A stretch of DNA of 58,242 nucleotides from contig JAHBMJ010000071.1 of NCBI GenBank assembly GCA_018398765.1, forward strand, positions 1 through 58,242, read 5' to 3'. The stretch is from Chromera velia. Lineage: Eukaryota; Sar; Chromeraceae. Below are positions 31,544 through 41,767 of the stretch, in pieces; the stretch's first letter is position 1; every line of letters begins with the position of its first letter. The notes below the pieces were generated by a model, which saw nothing but the letters and a program-made list of their open reading frames with translations, did not search any database and was not told where the DNA came from. Both the position numbers and the translations under genes were made by a program.

Positions 31544-32725
31544 ATGGAAAAAAGAAAAAAGGAAGGAGTAATGTGGGTAGCCTGGCTGAACTGCAAAGGG
31601 GGACAGAGAGGGTTGCAGCTCTGTTTGTACTCCAAAGAGTTTGAAAGCGAGTTTGAGGCAGCAGACATCCTTTTTCTGCCTGAAAGTTGTTCGTCACTGA
31701 AGGAGTGTAGGACAGTCAAGGGAAAGAAAGAAGGCAAGAACTTTCCGTTGATTTCAAAAAGGGGGGAAACAATGACCAGCACGGGGGGGGTAGCTGTTCT
31801 TCTCAGCCGTAGGGCAAGAAGTGCGGGATGGGAAGAGGAACGACTGAGCAATGCCGCAGCGATAGTACGACATCCTAACTTAAACACGCCTCTTTTATGC
31901 AGGGTGTACGACCCGTACGCAGATTTTACGTACGTGGACGACACATTCCTTACAGACTTGAAAGACCGTTTAGAAGAGAAACGTAGGGAGGGAGGGGGAA
32001 GGAGACGGACAGTCTGTGTAGGGGGGGACTTCAATACGAGGACTGGCAGCGAAGCGCTAAGACTCACGTTTAGAGAGAACATGGGGGAGGGGGTGAGGGG
32101 GGCAGATGTGGAAAAAGGAAGAGACGCCTTTCAGACCAATGAGACAGTTAAAAGACAGGGTGGTGAACTGAAAAGGAAAAAGGATGATCTCTTTCTGCGA
32201 AGAAACAGAGATTATCCCGATCAATGGGCTGCGAGAGTGCAAGGTCGCAGGGGATTTGATGATTCGTTTACTTTTTCTGCATTGGGGCGGGATGCATGGG
32301 CGGTGAATGATTATGTATGTGTATCCCCTGAACTTTTGTTGAGATTTCAAGACTTTTCAGTGAGACATGTTCACTCAATCACCACCGATCACGCTGCCCT
32401 GTGGCTTTGCCTGCGATTTCCAAGAAGCGAAAACGGAAGGAAAGGAAAAGAGAGAGCCAAAAAAACAGAAAAAGAGCTCCCAGAAAGGGATCAGATAAAG
32501 AAACAATGGTGGGGACCTCTGCCAGAAAGGGCAGAAAAGAAGTTTTTAGATAGCTTGCAGGAAAGTCTGGAGAAAGAAGGAATAGAAAAGGAATTCAACA
32601 AGATAATAAATGTAGCAAAAAGAGTGAGAGTGATGAAAGAAAGCTTAGACAGGCTCTACAGACAGCTGCACGATATAGTGGAGAGAGAATACAAACGAGT
32701 AGCAAAGAAAGAAAAGAAATTTTGA
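31544..32725 (+). CDS. LINE copy 2: APE-type endonuclease domain and linker (intact frame)
   Basis: The 393-codon frame has the exonuclease-endonuclease-phosphatase fold motifs in order: EAADILFLPES with the metal-binding Glu at about residue 45, VCVGGDFNTR (catalytic Asp/Asn) at about 165, WAVNDYVCVSP (the Asn-Asp pair) at about 255, and SITTDHAALWL with the catalytic His at about 285. The enzyme nicks target DNA to prime reverse transcription. The remaining 100 residues are a basic linker to RT (WWGPLPERAEKKFLDSLQES). After the stop the coding sense goes on in the same strand with a stop and shift. The start Met is the first in frame. No disabling change was seen in the catalytic residues. 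Confidence 0.8.
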   Translation: MEKRKKEGVMWVAWLNCKGGQRGLQLCLYSKEFESEFEAADILFLPESCSSLKECRTVKGKKEGKNFPLISKRGETMTSTGGVAVLLSRRARSAGWEEERLSNAAAIVRHPNLNTPLLCRVYDPYADFTYVDDTFLTDLKDRLEEKRREGGGRRRTVCVGGDFNTRTGSEALRLTFRENMGEGVRGADVEKGRDAFQTNETVKRQGGELKRKKDDLFLRRNRDYPDQWAARVQGRRGFDDSFTFSALGRDAWAVNDYVCVSPELLLRFQDFSVRHVHSITTDHAALWLCLRFPRSENGRKGKERAKKTEKELPERDQIKKQWWGPLPERAEKKFLDSLQESLEKEGIEKEFNKIINVAKRVRVMKESLDRLYRQLHDIVEREYKRVAKKEKKF

Positions 32726-32788
32726 AGAGGAGTAAAAGTAAAAGAAGGAAACAGCCCAGAGATCATCATAAGAAGAAATCTAAAGGAA

Positions 32789-34462
32789 GTGAAAAAGACC
32801 GAGTCGAGAGCGGGAGAGAAAGTGAGACAAAGCAAAGAAAAACTTGAAAAAGAAAAAAGTGAGGAAGCTGAGAATGAATTCAGAGAAGCAAAAAAAGAGC
32901 TACACATAGTAAGCAAGGAGAGAAGAAAGGCTATGCAAAAAGAAGCAGCGAGACAGAAATATAAAAGAATTGAAGAGATAAAGAAAGAGATCAGAGAGCC
33001 AGGAAGAGCATGGAAGATCTGGAACAAGCTAGGCAAAAAAAAAGAGGTCAGAAAGGAAAACGCGCTAACAGAGGATGAGAAGGCAAACGAATGGGCAGAA
33101 CAATGGAAGGAGAACGAGGAGGAAACAAGGAAACAGGACGAGTAACTCACCTTTACAGACAGAAAGTCAGGAAAGGTAGTAAAAGCGAGGGTGACCAACT
33201 TATGCAAGACTTTTGAGGCTCTCACAGAGGCAAGAGAATGGAGGATAAGAATAGACAGTATAAAAGACTGGATGAAGAAAACAGAAAATCCAAAGAAGGC
33301 AGCAGGGAAAGACGGAATGCTTCCAGGCATCTTAGGGGTGATAGCAAAGTCAGAGTCGGTGGTTGACTGCTACAACTGCTTGCTGAATGTGTGTGCTCAC
33401 TTTGTATGGTGACTAGAGGGGTGGAATGATCTAGTGATTGCTGCTGTCCCAAAGCCAGAAAAACTGCAAAACGTACAGAAAGGATACAGACCAATTCACT
33501 TAGATTCTACAGATGCGAAGTGGGGAGAACTGGAGATCAGAGATGCGGTAGAGAAAGAGGGGAGCGGGAAAAGGAATGAAGTGCAGTTTGCATATAAGAA
33601 GGGGGTGGGGACTCTGAATGCTATTTTTCTTTTGCTTCAATCGATTGTACGTTTTGAGTGTCTGTATGTTTCTTTCATTGATTTTACGAGCCCGTTCGAT
33701 GAAGCGAGTTATCGGATGATGGAAGTTCAATTGAGAAAGCATGGAGTGTCAGAAAAGACCATCAAGTGGGTGGCCGCATCTCTTCAAAACATCAGGGCAA
33801 GGATGAGGGGAACGGACTGGTGGTTCAGAGAAAGCAAGGGGTCAAAGCAAGGCGGGCCGGCTGGTCTTTCTTTATTTTCTACATATATTAACGACATGCC
33901 AGAAGAGATCAAGAAAAGAGCAAGGCTGATAGGGAGGGGGCCAAAGCTCTAGAGAGACGCAGGCGGGTTGGAGGAAGACTTCCCCGTCGGCTTCTTTGTA
34001 GACGACACCTACCTGAAGTCAGCGAAGGCAAAGGAGATGGAAAGATTGCTGAGAGCTCTCGAGGAATACGTAGAGCCCCTCAGACTTCTTTTGTCAGATA
34101 AATTAAGGTTCGTCAAGTTTTGCTGGTCAGAAAGGGAAAGGGGAAGAAAGAAATCTTTTGTTTTGGGAGAGAAAGAGTTAGAGCAGGCAAAAGAATACCC
34201 ATATCTTGGTTTGTTGTTGACAGAAGATTGCTTAGTAGATGCAATGATGAAAGAAAGAACAGTGAAAGTAGAAAGACTCTTTTTTGCGCTAAAAAGTAAG
34301 ATCACATCAGCAGGAGAGATTCCCACAGCCACTTGCTTCCATTGGTTCAAACAGACAGTGTGTGCTATATGGCTGTATGGCTGTGAAGTGCATTCACATT
34401 CGCAGAAGTCTTTGGCAGACTTCGATCGATTGCAGAGGAGGTTCATTCGATGGGTTTTCTAG
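32789..34462 (+). pseudogene. LINE copy 2: connector and reverse transcriptase
   Basis: Four frames, 32789-33145, 33191-33412, 33434-33952 and 33968-34462, together cover the connector and RT. In order: a Lys/Glu-rich helix, AAGKDGMLPGILG, WNDLVIAAVPKPEK and GYRPIHL, YVSFIDFTSPFDEA (motif A), SKQGGPAGLSLFSTYIN (motif B), FFVDDTYLKS (motif C, with V-D-D where copy 1 has Y-A-D-D), and YPYLGLLLTED. Short stop-containing gaps separate them. Copy 2 has the catalytic Asp pair, but motif A lacks the usual K-A-F-D context. This RT could not be made in one piece. Confidence 0.8.
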
Positions 34463-34495
34463 TTAAAAGAGAAAGAAAGCATACACACAACCTTT

Positions 34496-34801
34496 TTGGA
34501 GGCAGGCTTGCTCCCCATTGACTCAGTTGTAGCTCAGAGAATGCTGTTGTGGGCACAAAAAGTTTTGAAGAAAACAAGAAATATACCAACAGGCCATGCG
34601 CTTGCCAAGTCAATTCAGGAGGGGGTGGACAGTGATTTGAAGGGGGGAAGACAACATCCTTTTCACTTTTTTCCTCATCTGAAGAAATGTGCTCAAACTC
34701 TTTTTCCACACAGACGAAGCAACCCTTTTTATATCAGGAAAGAGCCAGAAGCAGCAGGAAGACAGCCGGCATTTGAACAGAGAGACCAGAGAGTAAGATG
34801 A
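34496..34801 (+). pseudogene. LINE copy 2: post-RT segment
   Basis: The frame continues the protein after the RT thumb (LLPIDSVVAQRMLLWAQKVL), similar in character to the helical region that follows RT in APE-type LINEs. It stops at 34801. Confidence 0.45.
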
Positions 34802-35149
34802 GTTAGTACACTACAGAGAGAATCGGTAGCAAAAAGAAAGAACGAAGTCTTTGCGGAAAGAATAGAGAGCGCAATGCAAAAGAAAAAAGAAAACGAGAGA
34901 AAAGAACTGCAAGAAAGATCACTGATGCATCCGATTCACATTGTAATATCAAATAGAAACCGCTTGAACTTGTGGCTACACAGCAAACAGACAGATGAAA
35001 GAAACAGAGAAAATGGTCTCTCAATTGAGAGAGAAAACATCGGGTGAACCCCTGTATACTACAGAAAGGTTGCACCTTGGTCAGTCCACAGAAGAAGAGC
35101 AGCATTCAGGGTGGGAAAGAGGAGCCTTGAGGTCAATAAGGGGAAATTC

Positions 35150-35630
35150 TCTCTTGATGGAGGGAGAAGGACCCCGCTGCACGACAGAAAATGCATTGTT
35201 TGCTCTGATTTTCTTGGCATCCAGGTGGTTGAAGACGAAGTACATGTTCTAACCGAGTATCCCTTGCATAATACCATATAATGCCGAGAGGGCTGTTTGC
35301 TTGCAGGCTCTTTCAAACACATGGAATGAAGAGAGGGGGGAAAGAGCAACAAGAAAGCTAAAATGGGGAGAGGGGACAAACACGAAGACAGAAAGCCTTG
35401 CCTTGTTTTCTTTTCTTTTAAGTGAGACAGATGGAAACGTCGACAAGTTTTTGAAGGATATTGTCATAAAACGAGCTGCCGTAAAGGAATACCGCAAGAG
35501 AAATGCATGCAGCCTGCAAGATGTATCAAGCATCCAGCTGGACCAAGCCTACCAAATCCTTTGGTCAAATGAAAAGGAAAGAAACAAAAGACAGATAGAG
35601 TATTCAGCAACATGGCAGCAAATGAAGTAA
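35150..35630 (+). pseudogene. LINE copy 2: C-terminal Cys/His domain
   Basis: From about 35185 one frame reads KCIVCSDFLGIQVVEDEVHV and then LTEYP, equivalent to MCQFCRGWLGIEVVEDEIHL in copy 3. After a stop and shift, 35301-35630 continues with NVDKFLKDIVIKRAAVKEY, paralleled by GVDEFLGWASFRRRV in copy 3. The spacing is CX2C, 15 residues, His. Tyr stands where a final Cys is common. Confidence 0.6.
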
Positions 35631-36374
35631 GCAAAGGAAGAGGGAGAAACCAAAGGGTTGAGTGACTGGGAAGTAATGAGATTGGCCTCTAATCGATCGA
35701 CCGTTTGTTTTGAGATGCCTCCGTTTGAAGCCTGTTTGAGCTCCGCCAGGTCGATCGGCAGGCCCTTTATAAGACAAAATGGCAACAGTGCTCTAAGGCA
35801 CCACTAATCACTAATCACTAAGCATAGTCAGTGAGAGTTGATTGATTGTAGTCTTTCGCATGCGATTGATAGTAATTGATTGATTATCACGTAAACAGTT
35901 TGTGGCACAGGTTTTTTTGGCCTGTGCGGGCCGGCCAGGAAGGTCCGACGCGTGTATGCGCTTTTCCTGGACGCCGCACGTCGAGCGCTCAGCATTGGGG
36001 CAGGAGGCCAATCCTCCAGACATTAATCCTATCCAGGAGGCCAATCCTAATCCTCTAGACATTAATCCCTTTTGCAAGAGAAAGACTAAAAGGAAGCGTA
36101 GGACAGAGAAGAATACAGGTAGTTAACGAGAGAGTGGACGGGATAGAGAGATGGCTGCTGAAGAGAACAAAAAATGAGCTAGACGAGAAAAAGAGAGAGG
36201 CGTTTGTACATAGAATAGAAAGAAACATAAGAGAGAAGAGCAGTCAGGATAAGGCAGAACTGACAGGAGTGATGATGGCTGACGTGCACAGAAAGGTCTC
36301 AAACTGAGTCAAACGGAAACCGTCTCCACCTTTCTCTGTTTGAAGACAGAGCAGGTAGAAAGGTTGGCTCGACA

Positions 36375-36857
36375 ATGAAAATAGACAGAGAGAGAATAGA
36401 GAGAGCCCTTTTTTACTATACGAGAGTGGCGCCACGATTGGAACACAGGAGGAGAGCAGTATGCAGGGTAGGAGATAGGGCTATAGCTGCGACTCAGGGA
36501 AAAATTCTGGTAAGGGGGGGAGAGAAGGTGCCGTTACAGAAAAGGATGTGCCAGTTCTGTCGAGGATGGTTGGGAATCGAGGTCGTGGAAGATGAAATCC
36601 ATCTGGTGACAGAATATCCTGCTTTTAACAGAGAGAGAGCAGAGATGTTTAGAAAGATAGAAGAGAAATGGGACAGCAAGATGGAAGAAAGAGCCAGAAA
36701 GGCAGCCACAGAAAGAGAAGGGCTCAACAAAGAAGAGGGAAAAAGAGACAACTCGACGCTTTTCTGCTTTCTGTTGAATGAATGTCATGCCGGAGTGGAT
36801 GAGTTTTTGGGATGGGCGTCATTCAGACGGAGGGTGTTTGAAGAATGTCCAGGATAG
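36375..36857 (+). pseudogene. LINE copy 3: C-terminal Cys/His domain
   Basis: The 160-codon frame has MCQFCRGWLGIEVVEDEIHL at residues 58-77, then EYPAFNRERAEMF and a basic helix, then NECHAGVDEFLGW. The same order occurs at 35.2-35.6 kb in copy 2, so the two are the same family and the domain is conserved. The function of this tail in LINEs is thought to be nucleic-acid binding. It is intact over this segment, but no RT is attached. Confidence 0.6.
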
Positions 36858-36933
36858 TACGGACACATAGAGGGAGACGCTCTAGCGGCCAGATATACAG
36901 GAATCACCGGAAGGCAGCGGGCGATCGAGAGAC

Positions 36934-38186
36934 TACGCATAGACGTGGGCGGGCGGGACATGAGGGGGGTCCTAATCAAAAACCGGACCCCGCCGCCCAC
37001 ACTGCACGATTTTGGCCTTATATAAGGAAAGGAGAAGAGAGCTCTGCCTTCCTTTCTTCCCGCTTCTGAACCCCATCCAACTTACCTAGGAGACGTCAGT
37101 TCGTCTCTCTAGACTCTCTCTAGCTGCTTGGTGCAGAAAAAACGACTCCAATACACACAGGGAGTGCAAAGAACGGACGTCTGAGCTCTGACACCTGAAG
37201 AGGCTAAAGAGGCCTCCCTGGACTCAGAAGTGAATAAAGGGCTGTGATGTATCAATGATGATAAAATGCATACCGACACACTCCATCTGGTCCAGGTAAT
37301 TTATTTCTAACAGGAGACAACGAATGGTTGGTGCACTGTGGACTTCAAGTGATAAGTCTGCCCAGGAACAGAAAGATACACTCCAGGCGGCAGCCTATGT
37401 GAAATCGCCGGAAGACCTTTCTCTTTCTTGAGTGCCTCCAACCTGCATCCAGCGCACAGAGGTACTGCCCAACACGCATACGATCATGTCTAGAGGGAAT
37501 GAGTAAGACAGAACGACCTACCTGGGGAAGTGGAAGTTGATCAATGCTCCAGAGACATCACTTCACCACAACAAAGATACAAAAGAATTTCACCTTCCTA
37601 CAACAAGCAGACACACCAGCAACCCATCCCACTGCCCTGGAAGGATGTTAACTGATAAGAAGCACTGAGCAAAATTGTTGGGAATCGATTTCGGGGCCTC
37701 TTGGTGAAAAGAAGGAATGTTGCTCAGGAGGCCAGAAGGGCCAATTCCTGACTGTTCGCAGTATGAACTGCCAAACCCATCCAAGCAGACCAGCGGTGCA
37801 ACAAGACTTCACCCTGACACAGACACAAGCTATCTGGTCTTAAAGGAGGAGAATGGTGCAACTTTTACCACCAATACTGCTCTGGACAACAAGAAGGAAA
37901 GCAAGGCAAGAGGGAACGAACTTGGCCCTCTGCAGATATCTGTAAGCTTTCTGAGGTTTTTTCAGACATTTTGGTGATTTTGAGGGTGCATGACCCCGGA
38001 AAGTTGTGGTCAAAATTTCGCCAGATTTGAAATACCGGGGTCCTGACGATCATTTTGGTAGGTCGCGGGCCTCTGGGGCCACCAAGGCCGCCAGATAAGG
38101 CCATACTGCACGTTTTTGGCTTCGTATAGGGTCCTACCATTTGATTAAGACCCCCCTCATGTCCCGCCCGCCCACGTCCGTGCGTA
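36934..38186. mobile_element. TIR DNA element A, 1,253 bp, inserted in LINE copy 3
   Basis: The left end TACGCATAGACGTGGGCGGG and the reverse complement of the right end TACGCACGGACGTGGGCGGG match over at least 40 bp (through CGGGACATGAGGGGGGTC and TAATCAAA), then more loosely to about 100 bp. The core (37085-38078) is shared with the element at 50877-52327. No transposase is visible, and I found no clear target duplication. A frame at 37717-37977 has a counterpart at 51704-51976 with partial amino-acid conservation (TRLHPDT in both). Confidence 0.75.
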
Positions 38187-38570
38187 ACAAAAGAATATGA
38201 GGAGACAATTGATAACTTAGAGACGTCCGAAGGAGTGTTAGGGTGGGGAAGGAGGGAGCCGCAGAAGAAGATTGATAAAGCAAACAAGAAGAGCGAGGAA
38301 GCCCACATCACATGCCGTTTCAGATCGATTTTTAGGCCGGAAAGCCAACGCGGATCCAGAGCCATGGCTCGAACAACGAACAATCATGCAGCAGTGGCTA
38401 GGGCAACAGACTCTGGCGGGCCCCGAAGGCGGGGTCTGATACCTTAGCTTAAGCTGGGGAACCAGCTAGGGAACGCCCCGCCCTGCTAGCTCTAGCGACA
38501 GATAGACATAGCGGGAAGGCCCTAGGGCGGAACATATCAATCAATCAATCAATCAATCAAATCAATCCTA

Positions 38571-38961
38571 TCCTAAACAGAAAATCCAGAAAAAAAAAAG
38601 TTTTTCTGATATTTTTTTTTTTTTTTTTATGTAGTCACATTGTAGTGCAGGGCCTAGTCAACGTTACAAGTATATATCCAGCTAGCCTAGCAGCTATGTA
38701 TATATATATATATATATATATATAGCTCTGGATATTAATAACAATGACGCGTCATCATCGTACTCATAGATAAAGATGTAATAATAATGCACTAAGATTT
38801 GCTAGAAGATTTGCTTTTGTACTTGATTCAGCGAGCCGGCTTAACTTAGTTTAATTGCCCAGACGCTAAGCATATCATTTTGAAAACAAAATCATTCTTA
38901 AACAAATCTTTCAGCGGATATGACTCTTTTCAACCATTTGAACAAAATAAAAAAAGAAGGG

Positions 38962-38992
<31 letters not shown>

Positions 38993-40131
38993 AGGCTGGA
39001 AAGAAAGAAAGAAAGTCTTTCTCTCTGTTCATCTTTCCGTCTGTCTGTCTGCTTAGTCGTTCTGTCAAACTCACACACTGAGGAGAGGTTGTCGATGAAG
39101 AGCAAACCACGAAAGAGGAACACTGAGAAAAGGAGAAGGTGAAAGAAAAAAAGAGTGCACTTTTGTGCACACTGCTTGGCGTCGAACCCCAAGCCTTTTC
39201 GACCGACTCCCTTACCCTCTGGCAGATCAAGATATTACATTTACACCCCAAGATGCACCAACCTCCCCAGCCTTGCATGTCGGATTGCACCAAACCTCTT
39301 CAGTTCACAATTACCAAACGAGCCCCCTCTTCTCTGATCTCCGCCACTCGCTGTCAAGCAAGCACATGCAGGATCACACTTTTCCAAATTCACTCAACCG
39401 AAGCCCCTGCTTCAATAACTCCCCGGCTGCACACCTCTGCCATGCACCCTGATGCCACTCCAGATCGTCGATTTGCGAGAAGAGCGAAGGACGTAGGCAG
39501 AGAGAGGAGGAAAATCGCAGACGGCAAAAACCGATCAGACTGTCAACATTTCATGGACAATAATCTGTCTCGCGACATAGACACGCTCTTGCTTCAATAT
39601 GCAGGCAGCCTAAAAAAAATCCCAAAAAGGGACAATCTGCCTAATATGGTACAGATGCATGTAGACACACGCATCGAGACGACCACTGCCATGCGAGGTT
39701 GAAAACCCACTTCTAGGAATCGAGACGCGAACCAACCACTAAAAATACAGACACAGACGCAAATACGCACACCTGCAAAGGTAGAACCATGTGCAGCCAC
39801 CACATAAACATAAACACAGATGCATGACCACACGCTAACAGAGAGAATGGCACACCTTTCTCTGTCGTGCACGGAACTAAACGTTTGAGAGCAGCACAGG
39901 AGGGAGGGTGCTTTCCATCCATCCACATCCAAAAAGATTTGACAAGAGAGACAGGACAAGAAAGGCAATGTGGTGAGAGTCGCCCAAAATTCAACCGGAC
40001 GACCCACTGACCACCTGACTGGGAACAAAATATGACGGGGAAGGGATAAGAAAAACATCAGAGAGAGGTATTCTCCCTTCCATCCACCCGCATACGAAAA
40101 TCAAAGCTTCTTCACTCTTTCTCTTTCTCAC
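38571..40131. other. Non-coding stretch with simple repeats
   Basis: It contains an A/T-rich section, an AT dinucleotide run (38697-38724) and GAAA repeats (38961-39015). A 187-codon plus-strand frame at 39139-39702 is open but has no recognisable domain, and its composition is Thr/Pro/His-scattered. I do not call it a gene. The region probably holds the 3' end of the minus-strand Patched-like gene. Confidence 0.4.
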
Positions 40132-40344
40132 TTACTGTGAGAGCAGATCAACAACACAAATTCTTTTTTTCACGTCCTCACCATCAATCGCAAAGACATG
40201 TATGACTGGCTTGGCACCCTCATAATTTGTTCTTACATACAGATCCCCTCCTCCAATTTCCGGGGGCTGCATACTTCTCTCGCACGGCCTCTGGACCTTG
40301 GAGGGTGCCCGTTCAGCGGTTGAAAGCAGCACGAAACACAACAC
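40132..40344 (-). CDS. Possible small exon or ORF downstream of the Patched-like gene
   Basis: This minus-strand frame ends with a protein-like stretch (GGGDLYVRTNYEGAKPVIHV ... DGEDVKKRICVVDLLSQ) unlike the low-complexity frames nearby. It is preceded by candidate acceptors (GTTGTGACAG near 40358; CCTCCAAG near 40299). It might be the true last exon of the Patched-like gene through a splice inside its last exon, or an independent small gene. No domain is recognised. Confidence 0.3.
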   Translation of the reverse strand: MLCFVLLSTAERAPSKVQRPCERSMQPPEIGGGDLYVRTNYEGAKPVIHVFAIDGEDVKKRICVVDLLSQ

Positions 40345-40394
40345 AGCAAGCAGTCTGTCACAACAGGAGAACAGAATAAGCTTGAAGTTCCCAA

Positions 40395-41731
40395 TTACTC
40401 CTCAGACTCTAGGGCCCCACTTGAACGAGGACCTCCTGTTCTTCCCGAATCTTTCCCCGTCTCCCTTCCTGTCCCTTCTTCTGCCTCCCTGTCTCTTCCA
40501 CAGCCTGCCAACACCAACTGCTCCACCACGGTCACGCGTTTCTCGGCATCTACTGCTGCTTTCCCCCTCGAAAAGGGCCCAAAAAACGACAGTACAATAG
40601 GAACAAAGCACAGTGCATGGACAAGCGCGATAAAGAACAGAAGAACAAGCGTCACTGCCGCGGGGCCCAGCGCAGGGTGGGAGTATCGGAGAGTCGAGGG
40701 GGGCACTGCCGCGATAAAGGAAGAGACTCCAGCCACAAACACGGCACTGCCAACAGACCCCATTGTCTCGACAACCTTGTGTCTACGAGAACTCCCCTCT
40801 GCCTTATGAAAGAAAGCCGCGACGTGAGCGATGAAGTCAACAGAGAATCCGGCAGCCAATGTGATCACCTGACCAACCACCTGCAAGAAAGCGATCAAAG
40901 CATGATGAGGACTAAGACCATGCAGGAGAGCAGTAGAAACCTATTGATCTATACGACCCCCTCGCCTTCTCCTGTGAGACGAGGGCAAACAAACAAACCA
41001 ATGGCCAGTCACAGAGGGCCAGACGAACGAGTAGGAGAAAAGTTTGACACGCAGCATGTATCCCAGAGATCCCCGAGCATGTTTTGAAGGTCCGTCTGAC
41101 CCCCAGACCCACTGACCGTATCGAGTGACAGGCCCAACGCAGCGAGGGACCCCAAGAGGAGGGCGTACACGGAGGCCACACCGAAGACCCCGACGAGGCC
41201 CGTCAGGGGGGAGACGAAGAGGGCCACAGTCACAAACACCGACACGACAGCCACGATCACAGACCTGCATGCCAACAAGGTTGCGTGCAAAAGCGACATT
41301 CCATCGGTCATTGTGATGTATCCAAAAAAAGATCGATGGCCGCGCGGCCCGCTATGGTGCCACATGGCACAGAAAATGCGGAGAGGAAAATCATGTGCTG
41401 CCGAAAAGGATCGGATCGAAATCAGATTGAGCATGCAGGAAAGTGCATGAGAAACGCGCACGGAGAGAAAAGAAATAGATAGATCGAACGCCATCGATGC
41501 AAGACGAAATGTGGAGAGGCGGACAGATGTGCCTGTCTCGCCCACGTCGGTGCCGTTTGGGAAGCGCTGAGGAATCTTCTTGCACCACAAATGGATACAA
41601 CGAGATCCAAGCAAACAATGTACAAAAAGCCAAATCCATGGCCCACAATTTGATGCTCTCCAAGAGAGTGACCGAAGACTCCACGTGACCGTGGAAGGGA
41701 CCTCCCAACCTGCACACCGGTGGGCACGCAG

Positions 41732-41767
<36 letters not shown>

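Larger units (their letters stand above)
29434..35870 (+). mobile_element. LINE retrotransposon copy 2, near full length
   Basis: This copy holds all LINE parts in order: ORF1 with coiled coil (29434-30537), a second small frame (30534-31085), APE-type endonuclease (31544-32725), connector and RT (32789-34462) and a C-terminal region with CX2C-H (35180-35630). Stops and frameshifts break ORF1 and the RT, but the endonuclease frame is intact. The 3' part contains GATT/TGAT repeats typical of LINE tails. The family is APE-type; I cannot place it in a clade by eye. Confidence 0.8.
36122..38570 (+). mobile_element. LINE copy 3, 5'-truncated and split by a TIR element
   Basis: Only the C-terminal coding part is present (from about 36122). 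The protein frame (36375-36857) and a following open stretch are interrupted at 36934 by the TIR element and seem to resume at 38187 (TKEYEETIDNLETSEG...). The copy ends with a TCAA repeat at 38539-38570, a usual LINE tail. Confidence 0.6.

Noticed and set aside
39139-39702. 187-codon plus-strand frame as a gene
   Set aside because: No domain, no splice context and scattered composition; possible but unsupported.
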